A stretch of 64,000 bases of DNA from Rhizobiales bacterium 2SD (GTDB taxonomy: Bacteria; Pseudomonadota; Alphaproteobacteria; Rhizobiales; Beijerinckiaceae), in assembly GCA_005502805.1 (NCBI GenBank), contig SCMY01000011.1:1-64000 (forward strand), written 5' to 3'. Position 1 is the first letter of the stretch. Every line of letters begins with the position of its first letter. Made by a program: the position numbers and the translations under genes. A model generated the notes under the pieces. That model was not told the origin of the DNA. It made no database searches and was given only the letters and a program-made list of their open reading frames with translations. Below, in pieces: positions 8,452 through 17,760 of the stretch.

Positions 8452-10620
8452 ATGGCGAAAGCTGCTGCCAGAAAGAAGGCCAGGACCACCGCGGTTGCGA
8501 TGATCGAGTTCTCCCGGTCTCGCGACATCCCTTTCAACCGGATCAGGCTGTCGGACAGCAATGTCCGCGAGATCGACGTCGAGGACGGGCTCGACGAACT
8601 CACCCATGATATCGATCACCGGGAAGATCTCGTCATGGGCCTCAACGTCCGCGCGATTCTCGATACCGAAGGCAACGAGACCGGCGACTTCGAGACGCCG
8701 GCCGGCGGCCGCCGTTTCCGCGCGATTGCGCGGCTCGTCGAAGCCGGACGCTTCCCCGCCGATGGGCTCGTGCCCTGCCTGGTCAAGAAGGCCAACGCCA
8801 AGACCTCGGCGGTCGACGACTCGCTCGCGGAAAACATCGTCCGCCTCGCGCTCCATCCCCTCGACCAGTTCAAGGCGTTCAAGCGCATGGTCGATGACGG
8901 CATGTCGAAGGAGGAAATCGCGGACGCGTATCGCACGACGGCGCGCTACGTCACGCAGCGCCTGCGTCTTGCCGCGGTCTCGCCCGCCCTGCTCGAGATC
9001 TATGCCCGCAACGATATGACCTTGGCGGAATTGGAGGCCTTCACCGTCAATCCCGACCACGCGCGGCAGGAACAGGTCTGGGATCGGATCAGCGATTCCT
9101 GGCGCCGGGAGCCGTGGCAGATCCGCAAGATGCTGACGGAGACGACGGTCCCGGCAAGCGACAAGCGGGCTCGCTTCATCGGCCTCGACGCCTATGAGGC
9201 CGCTGGCGGTCCGGTCCTGCGCGACCTGTTCTCGGACGACGACAGCGGCTGGCTGCAGGACGTCGCCCTCCTCGATCGTCTCGTTGGCGAGAAGCTCAAG
9301 GTCATGGCCGACGAGGTCGCCGAGCAGGGCTGGAAGTGGATCGCTGCAGCCGTCGAGCTGCCCTATGGCCACGCCAATGGACTTCGCAGGATCGCGGCGC
9401 TGACGGAGGAACTCACCGAGCAGGAGCGGGAAGACCGCGAGGCGCTGCGGAGCGAGCATGACGAGCTCGAGGCCGAATATCGTGGCGCGGACGAGTTGCC
9501 CGAGGAGGTCGACCAGCGGCTCAGCGAAATCGAAACCCTGCTTTCGACCTTCGAGAATCGGCCGACGACCTACGATCCGGCCGAGATCGCGCGCGCCGGC
9601 GTCTTCCTCGGCATCGACCGTGACGGCAAGCTGATCGTCGATCGCGGCTACGTTCGTCCGGAGGACGAGGCACCGGTCGCCGCCGAAACCGAAGACGGCG
9701 ATGGCGAGACCGAGGAGGACGGCTCCAGCGGCGACGAGGACGGAAGCCCTACCCAGCGCACGGCGATCACGGTCGGCGGTGAACTGGTCGACCCCGAGGA
9801 CGAAGACGAGGAGGACATCAAGCCGCTGCCCGATCGTCTGATCAGCGAGCTCACCGCGCATCGAACGCTCGCACTGCAGGAAGCGCTGGCCAACAAACCT
9901 CATGTCGCCATGACCGCGCTCCTGCATCGGCTGGTGATGCAGCGCTATCACTTCGCAGCGCCGAAGGGCTGCATGGAGATCTCGGTCGGTCAGCAATACT
10001 TCTCCGCCCAGGGCGCCGATCTGAAGGACTCGCCTTCGGCGAAGGCGAGAACCGAGCGCAGCGATGCCTGGGAGGCTGATTTCCCGAGAGACGAAGCCGC
10101 ACTCTGGGACTGGATCGCTGCTCTCGACGAGGTCAGCCGCATGGCGCTTCTCGCCCACTGCGTCAGCTATGGGGTCAATGCGCTTTATGAGCGTCCCAAC
10201 CCTCAGAGCAGCTCTGGCATCAGTCAGCACACCCTCGATTGCCGGCTCGCCGCAGCCGATCGCCTCGCCCGGGCCACCGGCTTCGACATGGTGCATGACG
10301 CCGGCTGGAGGCCGACCGTCGACAATTATCTCGGCCGGGTTACCAAGGCTCGTATTCTTGCCGCCGTCCGTGAAGGCGCCGGCGACCGGGCTGCGCAGCT
10401 CATCGAGCACCTGAAGAAGGGCGACATGGCCAAGGAGGCCGAGCGTCTCCTGGCCGGCACCGGCTGGCTGCCCGAGCCGCTGCGCACGCCCGATCTCGAT
10501 GACGAAGAGGCGCCGGCCGACGCAGATTCCGATGTGGACGCGCTGCCCGAATTCCTCGCCGGCGACGACGAGGACGGCACCACCACGGCCGAGGACCATC
10601 CTCTCGCTGCTGCCGAATAG
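8452..10620 (+). CDS. ParB/RepB/Spo0J-type nuclease-domain protein, 722 aa
   Basis: The N-terminal ParB-like domain spans about residues 20-220: RLSDSNVREIDVEDG, then TPAGGRRFRAIARL (the GxRR nucleotide/phosphate motif) and LAENIVRLALHPLDQFKAF, followed by a helix-turn-helix-like segment SKEEIADAYRTTARYVTQRL. The remaining 500 residues are a family-specific extension with a very acidic linker at about 400-440. Large ParB-like proteins of this kind sit in plasmid/ICE accessory modules rather than with ParA. The window's ParA gene is 16 kb away, so this one may act in DNA processing, not segregation. Confidence 0.88.
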   Translation: MAKAAARKKARTTAVAMIEFSRSRDIPFNRIRLSDSNVREIDVEDGLDELTHDIDHREDLVMGLNVRAILDTEGNETGDFETPAGGRRFRAIARLVEAGRFPADGLVPCLVKKANAKTSAVDDSLAENIVRLALHPLDQFKAFKRMVDDGMSKEEIADAYRTTARYVTQRLRLAAVSPALLEIYARNDMTLAELEAFTVNPDHARQEQVWDRISDSWRREPWQIRKMLTETTVPASDKRARFIGLDAYEAAGGPVLRDLFSDDDSGWLQDVALLDRLVGEKLKVMADEVAEQGWKWIAAAVELPYGHANGLRRIAALTEELTEQEREDREALRSEHDELEAEYRGADELPEEVDQRLSEIETLLSTFENRPTTYDPAEIARAGVFLGIDRDGKLIVDRGYVRPEDEAPVAAETEDGDGETEEDGSSGDEDGSPTQRTAITVGGELVDPEDEDEEDIKPLPDRLISELTAHRTLALQEALANKPHVAMTALLHRLVMQRYHFAAPKGCMEISVGQQYFSAQGADLKDSPSAKARTERSDAWEADFPRDEAALWDWIAALDEVSRMALLAHCVSYGVNALYERPNPQSSSGISQHTLDCRLAAADRLARATGFDMVHDAGWRPTVDNYLGRVTKARILAAVREGAGDRAAQLIEHLKKGDMAKEAERLLAGTGWLPEPLRTPDLDDEEAPADADSDVDALPEFLAGDDEDGTTTAEDHPLAAAE

Positions 10621-10625
10621 TCCTC

Positions 10626-10700
10626 GACGGGGCGGCTCAGGTCGCCCCGTCCGTTCCCATCCTCATGCAATCGCCCCGGCCAACTCGGCCGGGGCGTTTT
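10626..10700 (+). terminator. Two consecutive hairpins after the ParB gene
   Basis: First hairpin: GACGGGGCG at 10626-10634 pairs with CGCCCCGTC at 10643-10651. Second: CGCCCCGGCC at 10672-10681 pairs with GGCCGGGGCG at 10687-10696, followed by TTTT. The second is a strong intrinsic terminator, 20 nt before the next start codon. Confidence 0.8.
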
Positions 10701-10719
10701 CCATTCTGGAGACACGTTC

Positions 10720-11193
10720 ATGTCCGCATCCCTCATATTCGACATTGCCCCTCTCGGTTCACTGGTCAGCTACAGCGACGGGAGCCCCAAACCGCCGACC
10801 CGCTTCACCAAGAAGCTCGCCGCATGGGAACGGCGTAACGGCGTTGGTCGCCTCGTGCGCAAGGTGCCGGAGCGCGAGCGTCCGACCTACACCGCGCCGC
10901 CGTGCTTCACCTTGAACGAAGGCAGCTTCGGGCAGGACGGGCTCACCGTTATGACCGTGATCCGGACCTACGGGATCGACAGCGACCTGACCTTCCGCGT
11001 CGTGGAGCGTCCCCGCATCGGCCAGATCCGGATTGTCCAGACTCTGGGCGAGAGCGATGAGCTGTTGCATCTAGCCGAAGATCGGGAGGCCGCCGAACTC
11101 TGGCTTGCGAAGAACGGCTACCGCAACGCCCGCCTCGAACCGGTTTGTCCGAATGAAGTCGGCGCCGATGTCGTCGAAGGCAGAGCAACATGA
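10720..11193 (+). CDS. Hypothetical protein, 157 aa
   Basis: A soluble protein of unknown function. The N-terminus reads MSASLIFDIAPLGSLVSYSDG and is followed by a basic stretch (TKKLAAWERRNGVGRLVRKVPER). The rest is a mixed alpha/beta region ending ELWLAKNGYRNARLEPV. The start follows CTGGAGACACGTTC. Terminators on both sides suggest it has its own transcript. No motif points to a function. Confidence 0.7.
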   Translation: MSASLIFDIAPLGSLVSYSDGSPKPPTRFTKKLAAWERRNGVGRLVRKVPERERPTYTAPPCFTLNEGSFGQDGLTVMTVIRTYGIDSDLTFRVVERPRIGQIRIVQTLGESDELLHLAEDREAAELWLAKNGYRNARLEPVCPNEVGADVVEGRAT

Positions 11194-11238
11194 CAGATCC
11201 GATGACGCCGACGCCATGAACAACCTCACATTCTGAAG

Positions 11239-11274
11239 ATGCCCGGCCTCACGACGAGCGCCGGGCATTTTTTT
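11239..11274 (+). terminator. Rho-independent terminator
   Basis: ATGCCCGGC at 11239-11247 pairs perfectly with GCCGGGCAT at 11260-11268 and is followed by a run of T residues. It ends the 157-residue gene's transcript. Confidence 0.85.
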
Positions 11275-11379
11275 GTCTGCATCGCAGAGATCCGGCCGGC
11301 AGGTGGCAGGGCCGGTCGGGCGGCGCTGTTCCGCCGGCTTGGCGTCCGGCGGCCCGTCCCGTCGCGGCCACGCGGAGGA

Positions 11380-11467
11380 AGAGGAGGGCGCTCCCAAGGC
11401 GGCCCGGACGGTGGAAGTGAGAGCGCTTGTCCGGGGCCGATTCCCTCTCTCTTGTTGGAGAACTGCC
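11380..11467 (+). promoter_or_regulatory. Leader of the antirestriction gene
   Basis: Purine-rich GAGGAAGAGGAGGGCGCTCC at about 11374-11393 resembles the box in the ParB leader. GAGAG near 11420 can pair with CTCTC near 11448 around a GC-rich inner region, and GGAG then precedes the start. The pairing is weaker than in the DUF932 and ParB leaders. Confidence 0.35.
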
Positions 11468-11890
11468 ATGACCCGTCAGAGCAATACGAGGCCCAACGCC
11501 ACGCTGGTCCCGGATGACCGGCGCTGCGCGTTCCTGCCGACCCTGTTCGGCGTTCCCATGTTCATCATCGCCGAAAACACCGTCTACGCGATGATGGAGC
11601 GTCTGAGCCCGCAAGATTATGGCGGCGGGCACTGGGACTTCTACGAGGATCGTGGCCGACCGCTCTTCCTCGCACCGACATCGAAGCCTCGGTTCCGGAT
11701 TGCCGGCGAGATCACTTGCTTCCAGGGTGAGGTGTCAGCCGGAGCGGCCGGGATCATCGCGACGCTTTTCGCATTTTCACATCTTTCTTTCCAATATCGG
11801 TCCGATCGGCTCGCCGACGGCTATAGCCACCTTCATCGCTATGTCGGCGGCCATCCAGAAGCGTCGGAGATCTATCAGGCGATCGATTGA
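11468..11890 (+). CDS. ardB: Antirestriction protein, ArdB/KlcA family
   Basis: The 140-residue protein has the ArdB/KlcA signature ERLSPQDYGGGHWDFYE at about residues 44-60, and the C-terminal run FAFSHLSFQYRSDRLADGYSHL. ArdB proteins protect incoming plasmid DNA from type I restriction without mimicking DNA, which fits a conjugative element. The start at 11468 follows TTGGAGAACTGCC; a longer frame upstream is non-coding leader. It would be useful early after transfer. Confidence 0.9.
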   Translation: MTRQSNTRPNATLVPDDRRCAFLPTLFGVPMFIIAENTVYAMMERLSPQDYGGGHWDFYEDRGRPLFLAPTSKPRFRIAGEITCFQGEVSAGAAGIIATLFAFSHLSFQYRSDRLADGYSHLHRYVGGHPEASEIYQAID

Positions 11891-11939
11891 GCCGCGAAAG
11901 CGCCCCATCCCCCGAGGGGCGCCATTCGCCTCCCGGCCG

Positions 11940-12031
11940 GTCGAGGGAGGAGAGAAGGAGCAACGCTGTTCGGCCGTGACGGGCCGTTGTGCGGAGGAGC
12001 CACTTCCGCAGCCCGTCGCGGAGCATCCGTG
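11940..12031 (+). promoter_or_regulatory. Hairpin leader upstream of the 183-aa gene
   Basis: The purine box GAGGGAGGAGAGAAGGAG is followed by CGGCC/GGCCG (11971-11986) and a short hairpin GCGGAG/TTCCGC (11991-12009). CCCGTCGCGGAG and the start come next. The order and the CCCGTC-N-GGAG element match the DUF932 and ParB leaders. Confidence 0.45.
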
Positions 12032-12583
12032 ATGAACGCCCATTCTCGACCTGCATGTCCCGTCACGGCGTCGCGAAGGCTCGATTCCAGCCCGATCGCC
12101 GTCGGCAGATTCCCGCTGCGGATCGCCTGCCTCGGTGAAGCCCGATATCTCGACGGCGATCCGACGTCTTGCTCTTACGAAGCGCCACGCATCTTCGAAC
12201 TAGCGCATGCGGATACGCTCGCAGGCGCCATCGCTGCCATCGAACGCTTGGCCCGGCAGGATAGGCTCTTCATCCGTGACGACAGCGCTATCGGCTTCAA
12301 AGCGCGGTTGTTCATCGTCCGCGATGATGACGATTGTCAGGTGCTCGCCGGCGAGCCCGATGCCGACGGCATAAGATGGTGCGAGCCGGTTGCGTCCGAC
12401 GGTGAAGCCCGGTTCGTCGTCGCCCAGGCGTGCCGGCTGCGCGCTGCAGCGACCGGCAAGGCCGAGGCGGACCTTAACGCTGAAGCGCGCGCGCTGCGTT
12501 TCAGCGCCAGCGTGCTCGAGGGACGCCTCGTTCACGCCGTCTGGCGCGAGGCCGCAAGAGCTGCGTTGCCGCGCGCCGCATAG
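12032..12583 (+). CDS. Hypothetical protein, 183 aa
   Basis: I do not recognise this protein. Residues 20-60 contain PIAVGRFPLRIACLGEARYLDGD, and residues 95-125 contain ARLFIVRDDDDCQVLAGEPDADG, a mixed beta region rich in Asp. The C-terminal 50 residues are Ala-rich and helical. There is no signal or membrane segment. The start at 12032 has GCGGAGCATCCGTG upstream and follows a leader of the recurring type. Confidence 0.65.
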   Translation: MNAHSRPACPVTASRRLDSSPIAVGRFPLRIACLGEARYLDGDPTSCSYEAPRIFELAHADTLAGAIAAIERLARQDRLFIRDDSAIGFKARLFIVRDDDDCQVLAGEPDADGIRWCEPVASDGEARFVVAQACRLRAAATGKAEADLNAEARALRFSASVLEGRLVHAVWREAARAALPRAA

Positions 12584-12691
12584 CCCTCGTAGCAGTCCTC
12601 ATCCCATCGCGCCGGATCAGCCCGGTTGATGCCCATTCACCTGGTCCGCCGTCGCGAGGCAGCGGGCCATTTTCGGATTCAGGACAATATC

Positions 12692-12952
12692 ATGGCCATT
12701 CCCGATCCCGTTCGCACCAACTTCAACACGCTGCTGCGCGCGGCACGCGAGGGCAAACTCGCGCTCATGGAGTGCCTGGATGCCGTCACCCGCGAGCGTC
12801 GCTTTGTCGTCTGTGCCGTCGGCCCCGCTGACGACGGCGCTTTCGTCATGACACCGTTCGGCCACCTCGCCGACGGCAATCCTTACGACGCCTACCTCCC
12901 TCCCGATCCCGACGATCCAGGCGGATTCATCGAGAACCCGTCATCGCCATAG
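12692..12952 (+). CDS. DUF6117 family protein
   Basis: The 86-residue protein has the pattern IPDPVRTNFNTLLRAAREGKLALMECLDA, then FVVCAVG and TPFGHLADGNPYDAYLPP, which I recognise as DUF6117, a small family on alphaproteobacterial plasmids with no assigned role. The start at 12692 gives the family's length; an earlier in-frame ATG at 12626 adds a poorly coding tail. Its 3' end overlaps the convergent antitoxin remnant. Confidence 0.8.
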   Translation: MAIPDPVRTNFNTLLRAAREGKLALMECLDAVTRERRFVVCAVGPADDGAFVMTPFGHLADGNPYDAYLPPDPDDPGGFIENPSSP

Positions 12953-13182
12953 AGAAAATCCTGGCTGCGAGCGGCGGCCGGTCCCCGCCATGCCTTGGCT
13001 GCTCCCGTCGCTCCGACCTTCTCCATCGGGGCGCGCCGGCCCTCGATACCGGCCACCAGCGCGATCGCGACCAGGCGCACGATCTCTTGGCCACGGCGAG
13101 TCAGAATGACTTCGTCCCCGGCTTCGGCACGTCGCACCAGCTCGCTGAGCTACCCCCTGGCCCCGCTGATGGACACGCACAT
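12892..13182 (-). pseudogene. Phd/YefM-type antitoxin interrupted by an in-frame amber codon
   Basis: From the ATG at 13182 the frame reads ten codons (MCVSISGARG), then TAG at 13150-13152, then LSELVRRAEAGDEVILTRRG and AARSQDFLYGDDG, both typical of Phd-type antitoxins. Related proteins have Gln at the stop position, so CAG to TAG is the likely change. The C-terminal tail runs antisense into the DUF6117 gene, which suggests the native end was lost too. No toxin gene follows. It is probably a decayed antitoxin. Confidence 0.7.
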
Positions 13183-13247
13183 CGCGGTAGCACCTTCGCG
13201 GTTTTTTCAGCGCGTTCCGCCGCAAGGGATGGTCCAGGTCATTGGCG

Positions 13248-13345
13248 AGGCGAGAGGAGGAGAGGGGCCGGGGCGGGCATGAGCCCGTCCGGTCCGAGAG
13301 AGCGCCGGCGGGTCCGGCCGTTTCCGCTCTCGCGAGGATCTCCCC
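13248..13345 (+). promoter_or_regulatory. Hairpin leader of the methylase-helicase gene
   Basis: The purine box GGCGAGAGGAGGAGAGGGG is followed by a nested hairpin: GAGAGCG at 13298-13304 pairs with CGCTCTC at 13325-13331, and the inner CCGG at 13305-13308 pairs with CCGG at 13314-13317. A start codon follows within 15 nt. Confidence 0.45.
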
Positions 13346-16300
13346 ATGAACGCTCTGCCTCCCGTGGCCGACGCACGCTCGGCTGCGCCGGTCGACCCTG
13401 CCGCGGTTGTCCATGCCGCGGCCATTCTGCTCCTGCCGCACATCGAACGCGGCGCACGCGTCGATGCTGCCATCCTGCGCAGCGCGATGGAAACCGCTTC
13501 CGGCGGATCCGATGCAGCCGGTCTCTGGGACTGGAAGGCGGCCTACGAGGCTTGCGAGGCGGCGACGGTCCTGTTTCTGCGAAAGTACGGCAAGGTGCTT
13601 TTGCGCAAAGCAGGCTCTCCGGCCGCGGCGCTGCCACTTCTCGGCAGGATCGCAAGGCTCTTGCCCACCCATACCCGCCGCTCCGAAGAGGTCCAGGCGT
13701 TCCAGCAGTTCTCGACGCCGATTCCGCTCGGCCTGGTCGCCGCGACGGCGGCCGCAATCACGCCTGCCGACCGCGTCCTGGAGCCATCCGCCGGGACCGG
13801 GCTCCTGGCGATCCTCGCCGAGATCGCCGGCGCTTCGCTCCTGCTGAACGAGCTGGCCGACACGCGCGCCGCGCTGCTCTCGAGCCTCTTTCCCGCCATA
13901 ACCGTCACCCGTTTTGACGCCGCCCAGATCGACGATCATCTCGATCCGGCGGCGGTGCCGTCCGTCGTGCTGATGAACCCGCCATTCTCGGCGATGGCTC
14001 ATGTCGAGGGGCGCGTGGCCGACGCCGCGTTTCGGCATGTCGCGTCCGCACTGGCTCGGCTGGCTCCCGGCGGGCGTCTCGTCACGATCACCGGCGCGAA
14101 TCTCGATCCCGAAAGCCCGTCCTGGTCTTCCGCCTTCATCCGATTGCAGGAGCGCGGTCGCGTCGTCTTCTCCGCCGGGATCGATGGCGCGGTCTATGCG
14201 AAGCATGGCACGACCTTCCCCACGCGGCTGATCGTCATCGACAAGCTGCCCGCCGATGACCCCGCGGCTTTCCCGGTCTCGCCGGGCTCCGCGCCGGATG
14301 TGGCGACGCTGATGACCTGGCTCGGCACACATCTGCCGGCCCGCCCTCCGGTCGATCCATCCGGCCTCGTGCCCGCCTCTCCGCGCACGGTGCCAGGGTA
14401 TCTCGCTCGCGCCGCCTCGGCCGCGCCGGCGCCCGCCAAGGCCTCGGTGATCGACGGGGTCGAGCTCGCCTATGACACCGTCGATTGGACAGCGCCCGAA
14501 GGGGCGCACCTGACCGATGCGATCTACGAGCCATACGCCCTGCAGGCGATCCGTATCCCCGGCGCCCAGGCCCATCCGACCAGGCTCGTGCAGTCGGCCG
14601 CGATGGCGTCAGTTGCGCCGCCGAAGCCGACCTATCGTCCGATGCTGCCGGCCAATCTCGTCAGCGACGGCCTTCTTTCCGACGCCCAGCTCGAAACACT
14701 CATCTATGCCGGCGAGGCCCATGGCGCGTTCCTCGCCGGCTCCTGGACTGTCGACGATACCTTCGACATCGTGAAGGCGGCCCCCGAAGGGGCTGCCGGC
14801 GCCGTAAGCTTCCGCCGCGGCTTCATGCTCGGCGACGGGACCGGCGCCGGCAAAGGCCGGCAGTCCGCCGGCATCATCCTGGATCAGTGGCTGCGCGGCC
14901 GCCGCAAGGCGGTGTGGATCTCGAAGTCGGACAAGCTCATCGAGGACGCGCAACGCGACTGGTCCGCGCTCGGCATGGAACGGCTGCTGATCACACCGCT
15001 TTCCCGGTTCCCGCAGGGCAAGCCGATCACGCTCACCGAGAGCATCCTGTTCACGACCTATGCCACGCTGCGCTCAGAGGAGCGCGGAGACAAGGCATCG
15101 CGCGTCAGGCAGATCGTCGAGTGGCTCGGCCCCGACTTCGACGGCGTCATCATCTTCGACGAGAGCCACGCCATGCAGAATGCTGCCGGCGGCAAAGGCG
15201 AGCGCGGCGATGTGGCCGCCTCGCAGCAGGGACGCGCGGGGCTTCGCCTCCAGCATGCCCTGCCGAAGGCACGCATCGTCTACGTCTCGGCGACCGGGGC
15301 GACGACGGTCCACAATCTCGCTTATGCCCAACGGCTTGGGCTATGGGGCGGCGAGGATTTCCCCTTCGCCACCCGCGCGGAATTCGTCGAAGCGATCGAG
15401 GCCGGCGGTGTTGCCGCGATGGAGGTCCTCGCCCGGGATCTCCGTGCGCTCGGCCTCTATACGGCCCGCAGTCTCTCCTATGACGGCGTCGAATACGAGC
15501 TCGTCGAGCATGAGCTGACCGACGAGCAGAGGCGCATCTACGACGCCTATGCCGGGGCTTTCCAGGTCATCCACAATCACCTCGAAGCCGCGATGCAGGC
15601 GGCGAACGTCACCGGCTCCTCCGGCACGCTGAACAGGCAGGCAAAATCCGCGGCCCGCTCGGCGTTCGAAAGCGCCAAGCAGCGCTTCTTCGGCCATCTG
15701 CTCACCAGCATGAAGACGCCGACGCTGATCCGCTCGATCGAGCGCGATCTCGAGGCGGGCCATGCCGCCGTCATCCAGATCGTCTCGACGGGAGAGGCGC
15801 TGATGGAGCGTCGCCTCGCCGAGATCCCGACCGAGGAATGGTCGGATGTGCGCGTCGACATCACCCCGCGGGAATATGTGCTCGACTATCTCGCCCATTC
15901 CTTCCCGGTCCAGCTCTACGAGCCCTACAGCAACGGTGACGGCAACATCTTCTCTCGTGCCGTGTTCCGCGATGGGCAGCCCGTCGAGAGCCGCGAGGCC
16001 GTGGCGCGCCGCGATGGCCTCATCGAGCATCTGGCCAGCCTGCCGCCGGTCCCCGGAGCGCTCGATCAGGTCGTTCAGCGCTTCGGCTCCGATCGCGTCG
16101 CCGAGGTCACGGGCCGCTCGCGCCGCATCGTCTGCAAACCGACCGCCGACGGACGGGGCCAGCGCTTCGTCGTCGAAAGCCGTGCCGGCTCAGCCAATCT
16201 CGCCGAGACGCAAGCCTTCATGGATGACCTGAAGAGCATCCTCATATTCTCGGACGCCGGGGGCACGGGCCGGAGTTATCATGCGGATCTCGCCGCCAGG

Positions 16301-17671
16301 AACCAGCGCCTGCGCGTCCATTATCTGCTTGAGCCCGGCTGGAAGGCCGACGCCGCGATCCAGGGGCTCGGCCGGACCAACCGCACCAACCAGGCGCAGC
16401 CGCCGCTGTTTCGGCCGATCGCGACCAATGTGAAGGCTGAGAAGCGCTTCCTCAGCACGATCGCCCGCCGTCTCGACACGCTCGGCGCTATCACGCGCGG
16501 CCAACGCCAGACGGGCGGCCAGGGCCTGTTTCGCCCCGAGGATAATCTGGAATCGCACTACGCACGCGATGCGCTGCGCCAGTTCTACCTCGTTCTCGTG
16601 CGCGGCAAGATCGAAGGCTGCTCGCTCGAGCGCTTCGAGGATTCGACCGGCCTGAAGCTGATGGACGAGACCGGCATCAAGGACGAACTGCCGCCCATCA
16701 CGACCTTCCTGAATCGCCTTCTCGCCCTCACCATCGACTTGCAGGATACCTTGTTCTCGGCCTTCGAGCAGTTGCTGGCCGCCAAAGTCGCCGGCGCCAT
16801 CGCCGCCGGGGTCTACGATCTCGGCCTCGAAACGCTCAAGGCCGAAAGCTTCGTCGTGAAGGACCGCCGCACGATCTACACCCATCCGGGGACGGGGGCC
16901 GCGACGCAGCTCCTCACCATCGCACAGCGCGAGAGGAACCGGCCGTTCTCCCTCGAAAAGGCGCTCGCGCTGCTCGACGATCCCCGCGCCATCCTTCTCG
17001 TCAACGAGCGCTCCGGCCGGGCGGCGGTGCAGCTCACTGCACCGTCGTTCATGCTCGACGATGGCGAGATCGAGCGCCGCGCGACGCTCGTGCGGCCGTT
17101 GGAGCAGCACTACGCGACGATGAAGACAATGGCGGAGAGCCATTGGCGCGAGGCCGATCGTGCGACCTTCTCCCAGGCCTGGGACGCCGAACTGGCCGAT
17201 ATCCCGACGTTCTCGGAATCGACGATCCACGTCGTCGCCGGCCTCCTTCTCCCGATCTGGAAGCGGCTGCCGAATGAATCCACACGCGTCTATCGGCTTC
17301 AGACCGATGACGGCGAGCGGATCATCGGCCGCAGGGCCTCGCCCGCCTGGGTCGCCAAGGCGATGGCGACCGGAACGACGTCCTTGTCGGCCGACGACGC
17401 CTTTACCGCCCTGATGGACGGCCGCACCATTCTCGACCTGGCCGAGGGCCTCCAGCTGCGCCGCGTCCGCGTCATGGGCGCAAACCGCATCGAGCTCACC
17501 GGCTTCACCGATCCCATGCGCGAGCGGCTCAGCGCCTATGGCCTGTTCCACGAGATCATCTCCTGGAAGCTGAGGATGTTCGTTCCGACCAACGGGAATG
17601 GGCCGGCCGTGCTCGCAAAGCTTCTGGATCGCTGGTCCATCGAGCGCATCGGCGAGAAGGAGGCGGCGTGA
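13346..17671 (+). CDS. Strawberry notch-like helicase with N-terminal adenine-methylase domain, 1441 aa
   Basis: Residues about 125-310 form a class I methyltransferase: VLEPSAGTGLLA (SAM-binding motif I, near 144) and the catalytic NPPF at 211. Residues about 430-1130 form a strawberry-notch/SF2 helicase: GDGTGAGKGRQS (Walker A, near 496), FDESHAMQN (DExH box, near 604), VSATGATT, and the C-terminal IQGLGRTNRTNQAQ. Both active sites look intact. Such fusions occur on plasmids, ICEs and phages of Proteobacteria. They may modify and remodel incoming DNA, but the substrate is unknown. The following toprim gene starts 90 bp downstream. Confidence 0.9.
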   Translation: MNALPPVADARSAAPVDPAAVVHAAAILLLPHIERGARVDAAILRSAMETASGGSDAAGLWDWKAAYEACEAATVLFLRKYGKVLLRKAGSPAAALPLLGRIARLLPTHTRRSEEVQAFQQFSTPIPLGLVAATAAAITPADRVLEPSAGTGLLAILAEIAGASLLLNELADTRAALLSSLFPAITVTRFDAAQIDDHLDPAAVPSVVLMNPPFSAMAHVEGRVADAAFRHVASALARLAPGGRLVTITGANLDPESPSWSSAFIRLQERGRVVFSAGIDGAVYAKHGTTFPTRLIVIDKLPADDPAAFPVSPGSAPDVATLMTWLGTHLPARPPVDPSGLVPASPRTVPGYLARAASAAPAPAKASVIDGVELAYDTVDWTAPEGAHLTDAIYEPYALQAIRIPGAQAHPTRLVQSAAMASVAPPKPTYRPMLPANLVSDGLLSDAQLETLIYAGEAHGAFLAGSWTVDDTFDIVKAAPEGAAGAVSFRRGFMLGDGTGAGKGRQSAGIILDQWLRGRRKAVWISKSDKLIEDAQRDWSALGMERLLITPLSRFPQGKPITLTESILFTTYATLRSEERGDKASRVRQIVEWLGPDFDGVIIFDESHAMQNAAGGKGERGDVAASQQGRAGLRLQHALPKARIVYVSATGATTVHNLAYAQRLGLWGGEDFPFATRAEFVEAIEAGGVAAMEVLARDLRALGLYTARSLSYDGVEYELVEHELTDEQRRIYDAYAGAFQVIHNHLEAAMQAANVTGSSGTLNRQAKSAARSAFESAKQRFFGHLLTSMKTPTLIRSIERDLEAGHAAVIQIVSTGEALMERRLAEIPTEEWSDVRVDITPREYVLDYLAHSFPVQLYEPYSNGDGNIFSRAVFRDGQPVESREAVARRDGLIEHLASLPPVPGALDQVVQRFGSDRVAEVTGRSRRIVCKPTADGRGQRFVVESRAGSANLAETQAFMDDLKSILIFSDAGGTGRSYHADLAARNQRLRVHYLLEPGWKADAAIQGLGRTNRTNQAQPPLFRPIATNVKAEKRFLSTIARRLDTLGAITRGQRQTGGQGLFRPEDNLESHYARDALRQFYLVLVRGKIEGCSLERFEDSTGLKLMDETGIKDELPPITTFLNRLLALTIDLQDTLFSAFEQLLAAKVAGAIAAGVYDLGLETLKAESFVVKDRRTIYTHPGTGAATQLLTIAQRERNRPFSLEKALALLDDPRAILLVNERSGRAAVQLTAPSFMLDDGEIERRATLVRPLEQHYATMKTMAESHWREADRATFSQAWDAELADIPTFSESTIHVVAGLLLPIWKRLPNESTRVYRLQTDDGERIIGRRASPAWVAKAMATGTTSLSADDAFTALMDGRTILDLAEGLQLRRVRVMGANRIELTGFTDPMRERLSAYGLFHEIISWKLRMFVPTNGNGPAVLAKLLDRWSIERIGEKEAA

Positions 17672-17760
17672 TGGCTTGCTTCCATGCTGCTGCCCGGCCC
17701 CTTCACAGAACGGGACCGGACGGCGCCAGCCGCGTCGTCGTCGTGTGATGGGGCGCGACG

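Noticed and set aside
8365..10599. 744-aa ORF antisense to the ParB gene
   Set aside because: The plus-strand frame has clear ParB motifs; the antisense frame is open because of GC-rich third positions and shows no family pattern.
12941..14575. 544-aa minus-strand ORF
   Set aside because: It lies antisense to the methylase domain of the 1441-aa gene and is rich in Arg and Gly without recognisable motifs.
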